Shown piece after piece: positions 38,701 to 47,120 of a stretch of 64,000 bases of DNA (its first letter is position 1; each line of letters opens with the position of its first letter). A program made the translations under genes and the position numbers. A model generated the notes under the pieces. The model was given only the letters and a program-made list of their open reading frames with translations, was not told the origin of the DNA and ran no database searches. This DNA comes from a sulfur-oxidizing endosymbiont of Gigantopelta aegis (GTDB lineage: Bacteria; Pseudomonadota; Gammaproteobacteria; GRL18): positions 1,580,015 through 1,644,014 of the forward strand of contig NZ_JAEHGE010000001.1 of NCBI RefSeq assembly GCF_016097415.1, written 5' to 3'.

Positions 38701-39197
38701 ATAATGAAGGTACTGTGAGCCGCATTCAAATTCGTGCGACCACAATTATGACCCGTGATAGAAAAGAATTATTAGTACCGAATAAGGAATTTATTACCGG
38801 ACAATTATTAAACTGGTCGCTCTCAGATCCGACAGCTCGATTAATTATTCCTGTGGGTGTGGCCTATGGTAGTGATATTCCTCAGGCTAGAAAATTATTG
38901 CTGGAAGCGGCACAAGAAAATCAGCGTGTCTCAGAAGATCCGAAGCCTAGAGTCCTCTTTTTTAACTTTGGCGATAATACTTTGGATCTGCAATTGCGCT
39001 GTTTTATCCCCAATATGGATTATCGCCTAGTGACCATCAGTGAAATTAATGAAGCCATTAATGATAAGTTTAATGCGGCAGGCATATCAATTGCCTTCCC
39101 ACAACGGGATATTCATCTGGATATTAAGCAGCCAATCGACATTCGCTTGCAGGATAGTCGCTTACAAGACAGTGTTTTACAAGAGCATCGTAGCTAA
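35772..39197 (+). CDS. Large MscS-type mechanosensitive channel (MscK/MscM-like)
   Basis: A 1,141-aa membrane protein built like E. coli MscK and YjeP. A signal peptide (about 8-25) is followed by a ~450-residue coiled-coil periplasmic region and a cluster of helices. The MscS pore and beta domain lie at about 910-1120, with GIGFGLQEIVANFISGIIIL then FERPIRVGDYVTVGDNEGTV, and LVPNKEFITGQLLNWS. It should release solutes on osmotic downshock. An upstream in-frame start at 35703 overlaps the HDOD gene. ATG 35772 gives a clean signal peptide but has a weak ribosome-binding site. Confidence 0.9.
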   Translation: MNRIAMKPAHILILIVFNVFLLSTAWAAELVSEKKLTEKIKSVETLNDLDEDSKKQLLDAYTKTIDYLEAIKNNEKQIQLYRNTIKQAPNEIKQLRKKLQELEKQQDKKSTTLIQTNKFKKTSLLDLEQYFDAEAANLEAIKAKNNDLSQVIRQEMDSSPEIRTLLIEANHTLEQSLEDEKLAPSGATAEHKKANQWLLKAHIAELRSVIKKLDLQLLSQSERVQLLKLKKEVSDFHLEKIQKKVNLLKSQVDLKRSSEIQITQDLTREGQEKAQGKHLLIQKMAKLNAELSEVINVMTQKLIQVETGDENVYKETQRLSEEQVNTKKKLEIAGLSRILGQSLLEQKKALPDRKKYLKNLKKREDKIAELGLQHIQFQDELRKIKNKKDYLAEFMKEVPPEVQKTIEDDLLALIKIRKELLKKIIKIDESYLRAIEELDFAEKKLLMVAASYALLLDEHLLWLRSAPVLNFSNITDIPAQVAFFLLPSKWELVSKDIIHVLSSSIALIFGLLVVIALYIKRTRFMKLLVNTGKKTHRVSQDSVLHTFKALYYTLFLALPLPAVFLLLGWQLSRMIDVSDFSRDLADGLLFVIIPLFCLQFFRYLCVPNGVAEVHFKWSKKMTDNLSKEMGRLMVTLLPAIFITAVLISKGESSVNGGLGRLSLLVTLLTIAIFLYRLLKPKSGFLSAVADHSQGWFSRYQRFWFYLSILITVSLMVLTIAGYVYTAGQLTSRLIDTVWFIFTLSILQQMLLRWLLLTRRRYAQKVANEKHKLAKEKQFKQAQQSDRSHEGQENMPDIEEEEVDMVSLSEDTNQLLNLLLFLLGVSGLIAIWINLLPALGIFEQVTLWHYSGVENGVEKMLPITLGSLALAALIAVLTIVGGKRLPAIIEIVLIQYTAVSSGSRYTITTLINYSIIGIGFFSIFNILGADWARFQWLFAALSVGIGFGLQEIVANFISGIIILFERPIRVGDYVTVGDNEGTVSRIQIRATTIMTRDRKELLVPNKEFITGQLLNWSLSDPTARLIIPVGVAYGSDIPQARKLLLEAAQENQRVSEDPKPRVLFFNFGDNTLDLQLRCFIPNMDYRLVTISEINEAINDKFNAAGISIAFPQRDIHLDIKQPIDIRLQDSRLQDSVLQEHRS

Positions 39198-39202
39198 ACA
39201 AT

Positions 39203-40237
39203 ATGATAAAATTTCTGCTTAACTCTCTGGTTCTTTTTTTATTGATTAGCTTATCATTTGTTGCATCATCTTGGGCTGATACCCTGGTTATGAATGATGG
39301 TTCTGTATTGATAGGTACAGTCTTACGACAAGAAAAAAATACTCTAAAATTTAAGACCACTTATGCGGGCACATTGGATATCAAGTGGGATCAAGTAAAA
39401 AATATTCAAACTGATAAAGTAACCACCATTATGCTAGTCACCGATGAACTGATAGAGACGCGCTTTGTCAGCAATAATGATGATGGCGTCACACAGATAA
39501 AAAAAGAAGGTGAAGAATGGCGCACTGCCTTTAAGTCAAAAAATGTTGCCTTTATTAACCCCGATTCCTGGCGTTTGGGGCAGGGTTATAAAATAACGGG
39601 CATGGCCAATCTTTCTATAAAATCACAAAAGGGTAATACCGTTAAAGATGAACTCGAAATGGATGGACGCATACAGTTTCGTAGTTTAAAAGATCGTTAT
39701 ACCTTCACTGGCACATTAGAAAATGACAATGCTCAAGGAACAACCACCGCAGATAACTGGCTGGTCAATGGCAAGTATGATCACTTTATTGATAAGCGTC
39801 GTTATTTAGGTGTTGTATTGTCTTTTGAACGGGATGTTTTTACGGACTTACAATTACGTACTACCATTGGCCCTCATATAGGTCATCAGTTTTTTGAGAC
39901 GAAAGCCTTAAACCTCAGAACTGAAAGTGGTTTGGTGCAGGTTACGGAGGATAGAAATGATGCCGATGATCAGGATTATCTCGCTATCAATTGGTATATC
40001 AATTACGACCAGTTTTTCTTCAAAGATCTGACCCAATTCTACCATGAACAGCGGGGGCTTTGGGATGCTGAAAAAACAGGGAAAGTGACGTTCAACTCAT
40101 GGACCGGGTTTCGTTTTCCACTTAAATCGGGTGTTGTTGCCAGTGCCGAAGTTGAATTGGAATACGATAGTAAGCCCAATGATCAAGTGGATAAAACCGA
40201 TGCGACTTATCGAGTAAAAATTGGTTATCAATGGTAG
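39203..40237 (+). CDS. DUF481 (YdiY-type) outer-membrane protein
   Basis: A 344-aa exported protein. After a signal peptide (LVLFLLISLSFVASSWA) comes a small beta domain: DTLVMNDGSVLIGTVLRQEK and LDIKWDQVKNIQTDK. The rest (about 125-344) has alternating beta strands and ends in a C-terminal aromatic (YQW), consistent with a beta barrel. DUF481 proteins are outer-membrane proteins of unknown role. It starts six bases after the mechanosensitive channel stop, so the two are probably co-transcribed. Confidence 0.85.
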   Translation: MIKFLLNSLVLFLLISLSFVASSWADTLVMNDGSVLIGTVLRQEKNTLKFKTTYAGTLDIKWDQVKNIQTDKVTTIMLVTDELIETRFVSNNDDGVTQIKKEGEEWRTAFKSKNVAFINPDSWRLGQGYKITGMANLSIKSQKGNTVKDELEMDGRIQFRSLKDRYTFTGTLENDNAQGTTTADNWLVNGKYDHFIDKRRYLGVVLSFERDVFTDLQLRTTIGPHIGHQFFETKALNLRTESGLVQVTEDRNDADDQDYLAINWYINYDQFFFKDLTQFYHEQRGLWDAEKTGKVTFNSWTGFRFPLKSGVVASAEVELEYDSKPNDQVDKTDATYRVKIGYQW

Positions 40238-40263
40238 TGACGTAGCAAAGATACATATTTTTA

Positions 40264-40282
40264 CTGAGGCACGAAGCGCATC
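40264..40282 (+). repeat. Partial copy of the dispersed 31-bp repeat
   Basis: CTGAGGCACGAAGCGCATC matches the last two thirds of the 31-bp repeat with one mismatch to the copy at 19069-19099. It lies in the 121-base gap between the DUF481 and hydrolase genes, 27 bases after the DUF481 stop. Confidence 0.65.
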
Positions 40283-40358
40283 GCCGGTTTGCTTGTCTGT
40301 GAAAAAAAACAATTGTTATGATAAACTGACAAAATTATAGATAGAAAATAGGTTGTTT

Positions 40359-41798
40359 ATGCAATTTTTACGCAAAGATACAGTTCACTCATTACTATTG
40401 ATTTGTTTACTGCTCACGTGTTTGACTTTAAGTCGTCAATCATTTTCACAGTCTAATTATGCTTACCCTATACAAAATCCAATTGCTGCAACGGTCATTG
40501 GAACACCCGATGCACTCAAAATAACCATAGATGACTTATACGATTGGCAGCCTGATTATGTTGACATGCCCAGCTCTAAGAGTCAGTTCAAACAAACGGT
40601 TGACGAAGAATATAAATTAACACTTTTCCCCAAGCGTTATATCCCCCCTGTTTTTTGGTATGAGCGAGGTGGTCTGAAATATTCGATAGCACAACAAAAT
40701 ATCAAAGCACCACTTATCTTTATCATTGCCGGCACCGGAGCAAGTTATCGCTCCGGTACGGTAAAAGCACTGCAAAAAGTGTTTTATCAAATTGGCTATC
40801 ATGCCGTAGCCTTGAGTTCGCCCACTATTCCTAACTTTATGTACAATGCCTCAACGTCTATTATGCCGGGGAACCTCGAAGAAGATGGCGCTGATCTCTA
40901 TCGTGTTATGCAAGCCATTATGAAGCAGCACAAGAATATACAAGTGTCAGACTATTATTTAACGGGTTATAGCTTAGGTGCATCTCATGCGGCATTTATT
41001 ACCCGTCTGGATGAGCAGAAAAAGACTGAACAAAAAGCACATTTTCAATTTAAAAAAACCTTATTGATTAACCCGCCACTGAGCTTATTGAGTTCAGTGG
41101 ATGAACTTGATGATATGTTTGAAGACAACATTCCCGGTGGTATCAATAATTTCAATCAATTTTTTCAGCGTTTTATTGGTAAAGTCTCTGATTATTATCA
41201 GCAGAATGAACAGTTAGGTTTAGGGAAAGAATTCTTGTATAAAATTTTTCAAGAGCATCCACCCACAGAAGAAGAGATGAAGGTAATGATTGGCTTCGTC
41301 TTTAGGATTGCGTCTGCCGGGATGATTTTTGGTGCTGATGTTTATAATCATCAGGGTTACATTGTCCCGAAAAATAAAGTCTCAAGTTTGACTGCTTCCA
41401 GCTCTCTTTCCAAGTATTCAAAAGTGGCACATCGGCTGGGTTTTAAAAACTATATTCAGAATGTATATCTGCCTAACTTTAAGAAAAAAACAGGGCTGTC
41501 TGAGCAGCAATTAATAGAACAGTCTAGTTTAGAGTCCATCAAAGGGTATTTACAGCAGGCGAAAAATATTACCATGATGCATAATTTGGATGATCCTATT
41601 TTAAAGTCAGGTGAAATTGAAACGCTTATATCACTCTTCCCTGATAGGACTATCATCTATCCCCATGGAGGGCATTTAGGTAATATAGAATTCAAACAAA
41701 ATGTACTCGACATGGTTAAATTTTTTCAAAGCGATGCACTGAAAAGAAAGTCATCAAGCGATAAAATATCGATGCACACCGCCGGAGAAATGCAATGA
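40359..41798 (+). CDS. Exported alpha/beta hydrolase
   Basis: A 479-aa protein with a signal peptide (LLLICLLLTCLTLSRQSFSQ) and an alpha/beta-hydrolase fold. The nucleophile elbow GYSLGAS, the acid in MMHNLDDPIL and the His in YPHGGHLGNIE are visible; IFIIAGTGASYRSGT is the likely oxyanion loop. The stop overlaps the mlaA start (ATGA). That coupling, next to a retrograde phospholipid transporter, suggests a lipase or lipid-related esterase in the periplasm. No substrate can be assigned. ATG 40359 was chosen over TTG 40353. Confidence 0.78.
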   Translation: MQFLRKDTVHSLLLICLLLTCLTLSRQSFSQSNYAYPIQNPIAATVIGTPDALKITIDDLYDWQPDYVDMPSSKSQFKQTVDEEYKLTLFPKRYIPPVFWYERGGLKYSIAQQNIKAPLIFIIAGTGASYRSGTVKALQKVFYQIGYHAVALSSPTIPNFMYNASTSIMPGNLEEDGADLYRVMQAIMKQHKNIQVSDYYLTGYSLGASHAAFITRLDEQKKTEQKAHFQFKKTLLINPPLSLLSSVDELDDMFEDNIPGGINNFNQFFQRFIGKVSDYYQQNEQLGLGKEFLYKIFQEHPPTEEEMKVMIGFVFRIASAGMIFGADVYNHQGYIVPKNKVSSLTASSSLSKYSKVAHRLGFKNYIQNVYLPNFKKKTGLSEQQLIEQSSLESIKGYLQQAKNITMMHNLDDPILKSGEIETLISLFPDRTIIYPHGGHLGNIEFKQNVLDMVKFFQSDALKRKSSSDKISMHTAGEMQ

Positions 41799-42613
41799 AA
41801 ATATCATTTTTCCGTATAGGCCGTTATTTTTTGATTGCGGTGAGTTTTATTGTTCTCAATGGTTGTAGTTCAGTCGCCACTCAAGACACAGAAGGCCCTT
41901 TTGTTGTGCATGAGACAGAACATAATGAGCCTGCAATGAATACTCTTGAGACTTTGGGGGTTGATGAAAATACCATCCATGCAGTGGACATTTATGACCC
42001 CTGGGAAGGAATGAATCGTAGCATTTATAACTTTAATGCTCAGCTGGATGACTATCTTTTATTACCCGTCATAGATGGTTATCAGCGTTATATTCCTTTG
42101 TTTTTACGTCAAGGCATTCATAATATCTACCGTAACTTTTCTTCCTTCAATCATACTGTAAACTCTGGATTGCAACTAAAAGGTAAGGCGACGCTTAATA
42201 ATAGTTTGCGCTTTATCTCAAATTCAACCATCGGTATTTTGGGCGTTTTTGATGTGGCAACTGGCATGGGATATCCTGAGATGCAGGAAGATTTTGGTCA
42301 GGTATTGGGCTATTGGGGCGTGAGTGAAGGACCTTATCTGGTATTGCCATTTTTTGGGCCTTCCAATTTGCGTGATGGCACAGGACTCGTTGTTGATTTT
42401 TATATTGCTGAAATTTATCTTCAAGAATTTGGTATGAATGAAGGTTCAGAGGCTTGGCTATATTTTTATTATGGCTTAATGGGTATCGATCAAAGAGACA
42501 AAGTAGACTTTAGATACTATGATTCGCTAACACCCTTTGAATATGACTTTATTCGCATGATGTATACTGCGCAACGGCGTATTTTGATTGGTGGTAGAGA
42601 TGTCGGCAAATAG
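41795..42613 (+). CDS. mlaA: MlaA (VacJ) family outer-membrane lipoprotein
   Basis: A 272-aa lipoprotein with the lipobox VLNGC (Cys24). The MlaA/VacJ core is clear: DPWEGMNRSIYNFNAQLDDY, NFSSFNHTVNSGLQ, and GVSEGPYLVLPFFGPSNLRDGTG. MlaA removes misplaced phospholipids from the outer leaflet of the outer membrane and passes them inward. In E. coli its partners are MlaBCDEF; here it is followed by PqiA- and MCE-type genes. Ten bases separate it from the first PqiA gene. Confidence 0.94.
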   Translation: MKISFFRIGRYFLIAVSFIVLNGCSSVATQDTEGPFVVHETEHNEPAMNTLETLGVDENTIHAVDIYDPWEGMNRSIYNFNAQLDDYLLLPVIDGYQRYIPLFLRQGIHNIYRNFSSFNHTVNSGLQLKGKATLNNSLRFISNSTIGILGVFDVATGMGYPEMQEDFGQVLGYWGVSEGPYLVLPFFGPSNLRDGTGLVVDFYIAEIYLQEFGMNEGSEAWLYFYYGLMGIDQRDKVDFRYYDSLTPFEYDFIRMMYTAQRRILIGGRDVGK

Positions 42614-42622
42614 CCTTGAATA

Positions 42623-43294
42623 TTGTATTTTTTAGACATTGGAGTTTTTCTTATCAATTCAAAAATTATACTCTGTCATGAATGTGACCTAATTGTTCAA
42701 AATCAGAGTATTGCTGAGGGGAGCAAGCTGCTCTGTCCTCGCTGTGAACATGTCTTGTATCGTCACAAATACAATACCATCAACACTTCACTTGCCTATA
42801 CCCTCACTGCCTTGATTTGCTTTTATCCGGCAGTAACAGAATCCATTATGAGCCTGAATATGGGCGGCCTAGAACAGCAACAGAGCCTGATTGGTGGGGC
42901 TTATGTGCTACTCGAAGAGCAATATTATCTCGTGGCTATTTTAACCTTGATGAGTAGCTTACTGCTGCCCTTATTACGTTTGCTTTTGTTACTTTACGTC
43001 ACCTTTAGTCTGAGTCTTAATTACTTTCATAATAATTTATTTTGGTCATTTCGTTTATATCGTCACATTGAAGAATGGGGCATGTTAGATGTTTATATGC
43101 TGGGTATCATTGTCTCGGTAGTAAAAATGTTATCCATGGCCGAAATTCAGCCCGGCTTTGGTTTATGGGCTTATGCTGCGTTATTGCTGACTTCTATTAT
43201 GGCGACCACCACTTTAAATGAACACGAAGTCTGGGCTTTATTATTGAAGAAAAAAGGTCAATTGCTGAACAATAATGGAGTGAAATCGGCTTGA
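42623..43294 (+). CDS. PqiA/LetA-type membrane protein, first
   Basis: A 223-aa protein with an N-terminal zinc ribbon (CHECDLIVQ ... CPRCEHVLYRHK) and four transmembrane helices, the unit that occurs twice in PqiA and LetA (YebS). EEWGMLDVYMLGIIVSVVKM is a family block. The start is unclear: TTG 42623 lacks a ribosome-binding site, while a GGAG lies before codon 11, which is ATC. Its stop overlaps the next gene by four bases. It should form half of the inner-membrane partner of the MCE protein. Confidence 0.87.
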   Translation: MYFLDIGVFLINSKIILCHECDLIVQNQSIAEGSKLLCPRCEHVLYRHKYNTINTSLAYTLTALICFYPAVTESIMSLNMGGLEQQQSLIGGAYVLLEEQYYLVAILTLMSSLLLPLLRLLLLLYVTFSLSLNYFHNNLFWSFRLYRHIEEWGMLDVYMLGIIVSVVKMLSMAEIQPGFGLWAYAALLLTSIMATTTLNEHEVWALLLKKKGQLLNNNGVKSA

Positions 43295-43923
43295 ACTCAT
43301 CGGCATCCAAGGTCATAACAGGCAAAGACGCAGGACTGGTGCTTTGCACGGAATGTCATGCAATCTATCAACATATCCCCGATGTTGATTCGCAATGCAC
43401 TTGTTGCGGTGCCCAATTGCATCAACGTAAACACAATAGCCTCAACCGAACTTGGGCCTTATTGATTGCCTCCATGATCTTGTATATTCCTGCGAATGTG
43501 CTGACAATCATGAATGTGATTTATTTTGGCAAAGACGACCCCTCCACCATTATGGGCGGAGTCATTTTGCTGATTCAATTGGGATCTTACTCCGTAGCAT
43601 TTGTTGTTTTCGTTGCCAGTGTGGTGGTTCCCATCTTTAAAATGTTGGGTATTCTGATGATTTTATTGTCGCTAAAATACCGTTTTAATATGACCGATAG
43701 ACAGCGCATTCGTTTGTTTCGCTTTATTGAGTTTATTGGCCGTTGGTCAATGCTGGATATTTTTGTTATCTCAATACTTGCAGCGTTAGTCAATATTAGT
43801 GGTGTAGCAGTGATCACCGCTGGTCAAGCTGCAACTGCTTTCGGCACTGTCGTCGTGTTAACGATGTTGGCGGCAAACAGTTTTGATACTCGTTTGCTTT
43901 GGGATTGTAAAACACAAGATTAA
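43291..43923 (+). CDS. PqiA/LetA-type membrane protein, second
   Basis: A 210-aa paralogue with its own zinc ribbon (CTECHAIYQ ... CTCCGAQLHQRKHNSLNRTW) and four helices. YIPANVLTIMNVIYFG and FIEFIGRWSMLDIFVISILAAL are typical. It starts with TTG overlapping the previous stop and ends nine bases before the MCE gene. The pair probably assembles as the equivalent of one two-domain LetA. Confidence 0.9.
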   Translation: MNSSASKVITGKDAGLVLCTECHAIYQHIPDVDSQCTCCGAQLHQRKHNSLNRTWALLIASMILYIPANVLTIMNVIYFGKDDPSTIMGGVILLIQLGSYSVAFVVFVASVVVPIFKMLGILMILLSLKYRFNMTDRQRIRLFRFIEFIGRWSMLDIFVISILAALVNISGVAVITAGQAATAFGTVVVLTMLAANSFDTRLLWDCKTQD

Positions 43924-43932
43924 ATAATAAAA

Positions 43933-46900
43933 ATGAATAAAAACCAAAATACTACACCAGATTCGGGGCAATTTTCTAAGCCCAAAATCAGTGCTAAGAA
44001 GAGCTACTCACCTATATGGATTTTACCCATTGTTGCGCTATTGATTGGCCTGGCATTAATAGGTAAAAGCTATTTTAACGCGGGGATCATGATTACTCTT
44101 CAAGTGCCTACGGCAGAGGGGATTGAAGTAGGCAAAACCAAGGTTTTATACAAGGGAATTGTCACTGGGGTGGTTAAAAATAGAACTGTGACCGAAGATC
44201 TACAAAATGTCATTTTACATATTGAAATGGACAAAAGAACTGAACGAGTGCTCAACGTTAATGCAAAATTCTGGGTCGTAGAACCAAGGATTTCATTATC
44301 AGGTGTCTCTGGTCTGGATACCATTCTCAGCGGTCGCTACATTGCCATTGATACTGGCGACAAAGGTAAATCAAAGCAAGACTTTATTGCTTTGACCATA
44401 CCACCACCGCCTTCATCAGATACACCGGGCTTACATATCAAATTGCGCCTCAATAGCTTGCAATCGATCGATCGAGGTACACAGATTTATTATCGCCAGA
44501 TCCCCGTGGGTGAAGTGACTAATTATACCTTGGAAGAAGGTAATAGTGAGATACATGCCTGGGTTTTGATTAAGCCCGAATATGCTCGTTTGGTCAAAGA
44601 AAATTCCCGTTTTTATAATGTCAGTGGTGTGAAAATTGACGCGGGCTTATCCGGCGTGAAAATTGAAATGGAATCTATTGTGTCACTCTTGGCCGGAGGT
44701 ATTGGATTTTATAACCCACAGGAGACTGAACAAGTTTCTCAGGCAAAAAAAGGCGCGTTCTTTTTATTATACAGTGATTTTGAAACTGCTAAGGTAGGGA
44801 TTCCCATTGTTTTGCGCTTGAAAAATGTGGATACGCTACAGGAGAATGTGACCGAAATTAAGTTTCAAGGACATAAAATTGGTCGTATTGGTGAATTTGC
44901 TTATGATAAGCAGAGCAATGAAACTATCGTGCTTGCCTATATCGATCCTCTAATGGAAAACGCACTCAAAGAAGAAACCCAATTTTGGCTGGTTAAACCC
45001 AGCGTTAGCCTGCTAAAAATTTCAGGACTGGATGCCTTGTTAAATGGCAATTACATTCAAATGCGACCGGCACTAAAAGGGCAGGCAAAGCGAGAATTTA
45101 AAGTATTGGAGTCAAAGCCTTTATCGTCTAATAGCGTACCGGGTTTACATCTTGATATAGATGCTAATTTGTTGGGGTCAATCACTCAAAACTCACCCAT
45201 TTATTTCAAAAATATTCAAATCGGTCATATCGAAGGATATAAACTCAGTGACGATAGCAAAACAGTACAATTAAGAGCATTTATTGAGCCTGACTATGCG
45301 AAGTTGGTTAAAAAACACAGCCGTTTTTATGATGTCAGTGGCTTTAATGTCTCAGGTGGTTTGTCTGGTATTAAGGTTGAAGTTGAATCATTGGTTTCGC
45401 TACTAAAAGGCGGCATTGCCTTATACACTCCAGAGCTTGAAAAAACACCAGAAAATAGCCGTAATGGCGACCGTTTTAAGCTTTACAAAAACTTTGAAGA
45501 GGCAAAAGTTGGCTTTGAAATTCACTTAATATTTGATTCTGCCAATGGTTTGGTGGCGGGTTCAACAAAAGTCATTTACAAAGGAATCGTATTAGGTGTT
45601 GTGCAAAAAATCACGCCCAATAAAGGCCGGCAAACAGTCACAGCACGGGTTGTTTTAGATCCGATAGCAGAGGATTCAATGCTGGAAGATACTCAATTTT
45701 GGATGGTTAAACCTAAGGTATCACTGGGTGAAATAGCAAATTTAGAAACCTTGATTAATGGTGACTATATTACCCTGAGAATTGGTGTCAGCAAGAAAAA
45801 GAAAAATAACTTCATCGTCTCGCAACGCAGGCCGCCTTTTAATGATAACTATCCAGGCCTGCATTTAAAATTGACCAGCACTCAATTAGGTTCAGTGAGT
45901 GTCGGCGCACCCGTTATGTTTAATCGTATTAAAATTGGTGATGTCCAATACTATGAATTGGCGCAAGATAGACAAAACATCAATATTCTAGTCCATATTT
46001 GGCCACAATATATGGATATTGTCAGGCAGGATTCTCGGTTTTATAATGCTTCAGGGGTGCAATTGGACGCGAATTTAGCTGGAATTAAAATACATACTGC
46101 GTCAATTGAAAGCATTTTAAGAGGTGGTATTGCTATTTACAATCCCCATCAAATAGCCTTCCATCACCAGAAAACACATAAGACAGCTAAGCATAAAAGC
46201 AAGGCGAAAAAAACTCAAAAAAAGCATAATGCCATCGCTAATGGCACTTTTTTTAATCTGTTTAATGATCTCAATGCGGCACGTTTAAATGCCTTTTATG
46301 TGCAAGTTCAATTTAAAAAATCCAAAGGCCTCGTCATTGGTAGCAAAGTGCAATATCGAGGCATCAGCGTCGGTGTGGTGGAAAATATTCGCCTTAATCA
46401 GCAAGATTCCGAATCCGTTATAGTGACTTTGGAATTGGATGATTTATTAAAATCAAAACTAGGTAATGACTCCCAATTTTGGATCAGAACCGCTAAACTG
46501 GGTTTGGCTAGAACAGAAAACTTGGATACTTTAGTTAAGGGTAGCTTTATTAGCATTAACCCAATTAAGCACAGCTCAGAAAAACCACTGAATAAATTCA
46601 CGACGAGTAATTTGCCAGTTTTTATCGGCTTAGAAGAGCAACCACTGATTCATCAGACGGAGAATGGTTTTAATATCAGCCTGACCGCCTCACGATTGAG
46701 CTCTATTAAAACCGGTGATCCGGTATATTATCGTCAGGTAAAAGTGGGCGCTGTTGTGGGCTATGAACTGGCTGATACTGCTGATCAAATTCTTATTCAT
46801 TTACGGATTCGTAATCGTTTTAAACCCTTGATACGAGAGAATAGCAAATTTTGGCATGCCAGTGGTGTGGCGTTTGATATCAGCTTATTTGGTACTTCAA

Positions 46901-47085
46901 AAATTAGAACTGAGTCTCTTGAGGCTATTTTAGCGGGCGGTATAGCCTTTGCTACACCGGATAATGACAAAATGGGGCAAATGCTCGCATCAGGCAGCTT
47001 CTTTGTGTTACACGATGAGCCGGATCCAAAGTGGACACAATGGAATCCCATCATCCATTTGGCCAAAGAAGTTCAGCAAGATTAA
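43933..47085 (+). CDS. Eight-repeat MCE protein (PqiB/LetB-like)
   Basis: A 1,050-aa inner-membrane-anchored periplasmic protein. One helix (about 28-44) is followed by eight MCE domains starting near residues 50, 166, 290, 403, 527, 642, 788 and 912. Odd repeats carry a K/R-G-I/H-x-x-G turn (e.g. VLYKGIVTGVV), even ones open with GLHxxL-type strands. E. coli PqiB has three and LetB (YebT) seven. By analogy with LetB it should stack as rings forming a lipid tunnel across the periplasm. It lies nine bases after the PqiA pair. Confidence 0.92.
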   Translation: MNKNQNTTPDSGQFSKPKISAKKSYSPIWILPIVALLIGLALIGKSYFNAGIMITLQVPTAEGIEVGKTKVLYKGIVTGVVKNRTVTEDLQNVILHIEMDKRTERVLNVNAKFWVVEPRISLSGVSGLDTILSGRYIAIDTGDKGKSKQDFIALTIPPPPSSDTPGLHIKLRLNSLQSIDRGTQIYYRQIPVGEVTNYTLEEGNSEIHAWVLIKPEYARLVKENSRFYNVSGVKIDAGLSGVKIEMESIVSLLAGGIGFYNPQETEQVSQAKKGAFFLLYSDFETAKVGIPIVLRLKNVDTLQENVTEIKFQGHKIGRIGEFAYDKQSNETIVLAYIDPLMENALKEETQFWLVKPSVSLLKISGLDALLNGNYIQMRPALKGQAKREFKVLESKPLSSNSVPGLHLDIDANLLGSITQNSPIYFKNIQIGHIEGYKLSDDSKTVQLRAFIEPDYAKLVKKHSRFYDVSGFNVSGGLSGIKVEVESLVSLLKGGIALYTPELEKTPENSRNGDRFKLYKNFEEAKVGFEIHLIFDSANGLVAGSTKVIYKGIVLGVVQKITPNKGRQTVTARVVLDPIAEDSMLEDTQFWMVKPKVSLGEIANLETLINGDYITLRIGVSKKKKNNFIVSQRRPPFNDNYPGLHLKLTSTQLGSVSVGAPVMFNRIKIGDVQYYELAQDRQNINILVHIWPQYMDIVRQDSRFYNASGVQLDANLAGIKIHTASIESILRGGIAIYNPHQIAFHHQKTHKTAKHKSKAKKTQKKHNAIANGTFFNLFNDLNAARLNAFYVQVQFKKSKGLVIGSKVQYRGISVGVVENIRLNQQDSESVIVTLELDDLLKSKLGNDSQFWIRTAKLGLARTENLDTLVKGSFISINPIKHSSEKPLNKFTTSNLPVFIGLEEQPLIHQTENGFNISLTASRLSSIKTGDPVYYRQVKVGAVVGYELADTADQILIHLRIRNRFKPLIRENSKFWHASGVAFDISLFGTSKIRTESLEAILAGGIAFATPDNDKMGQMLASGSFFVLHDEPDPKWTQWNPIIHLAKEVQQD

Positions 47086-47120
47086 TACTATTAAATAAAA
47101 GTGACAGGTAAAATTTTTAT

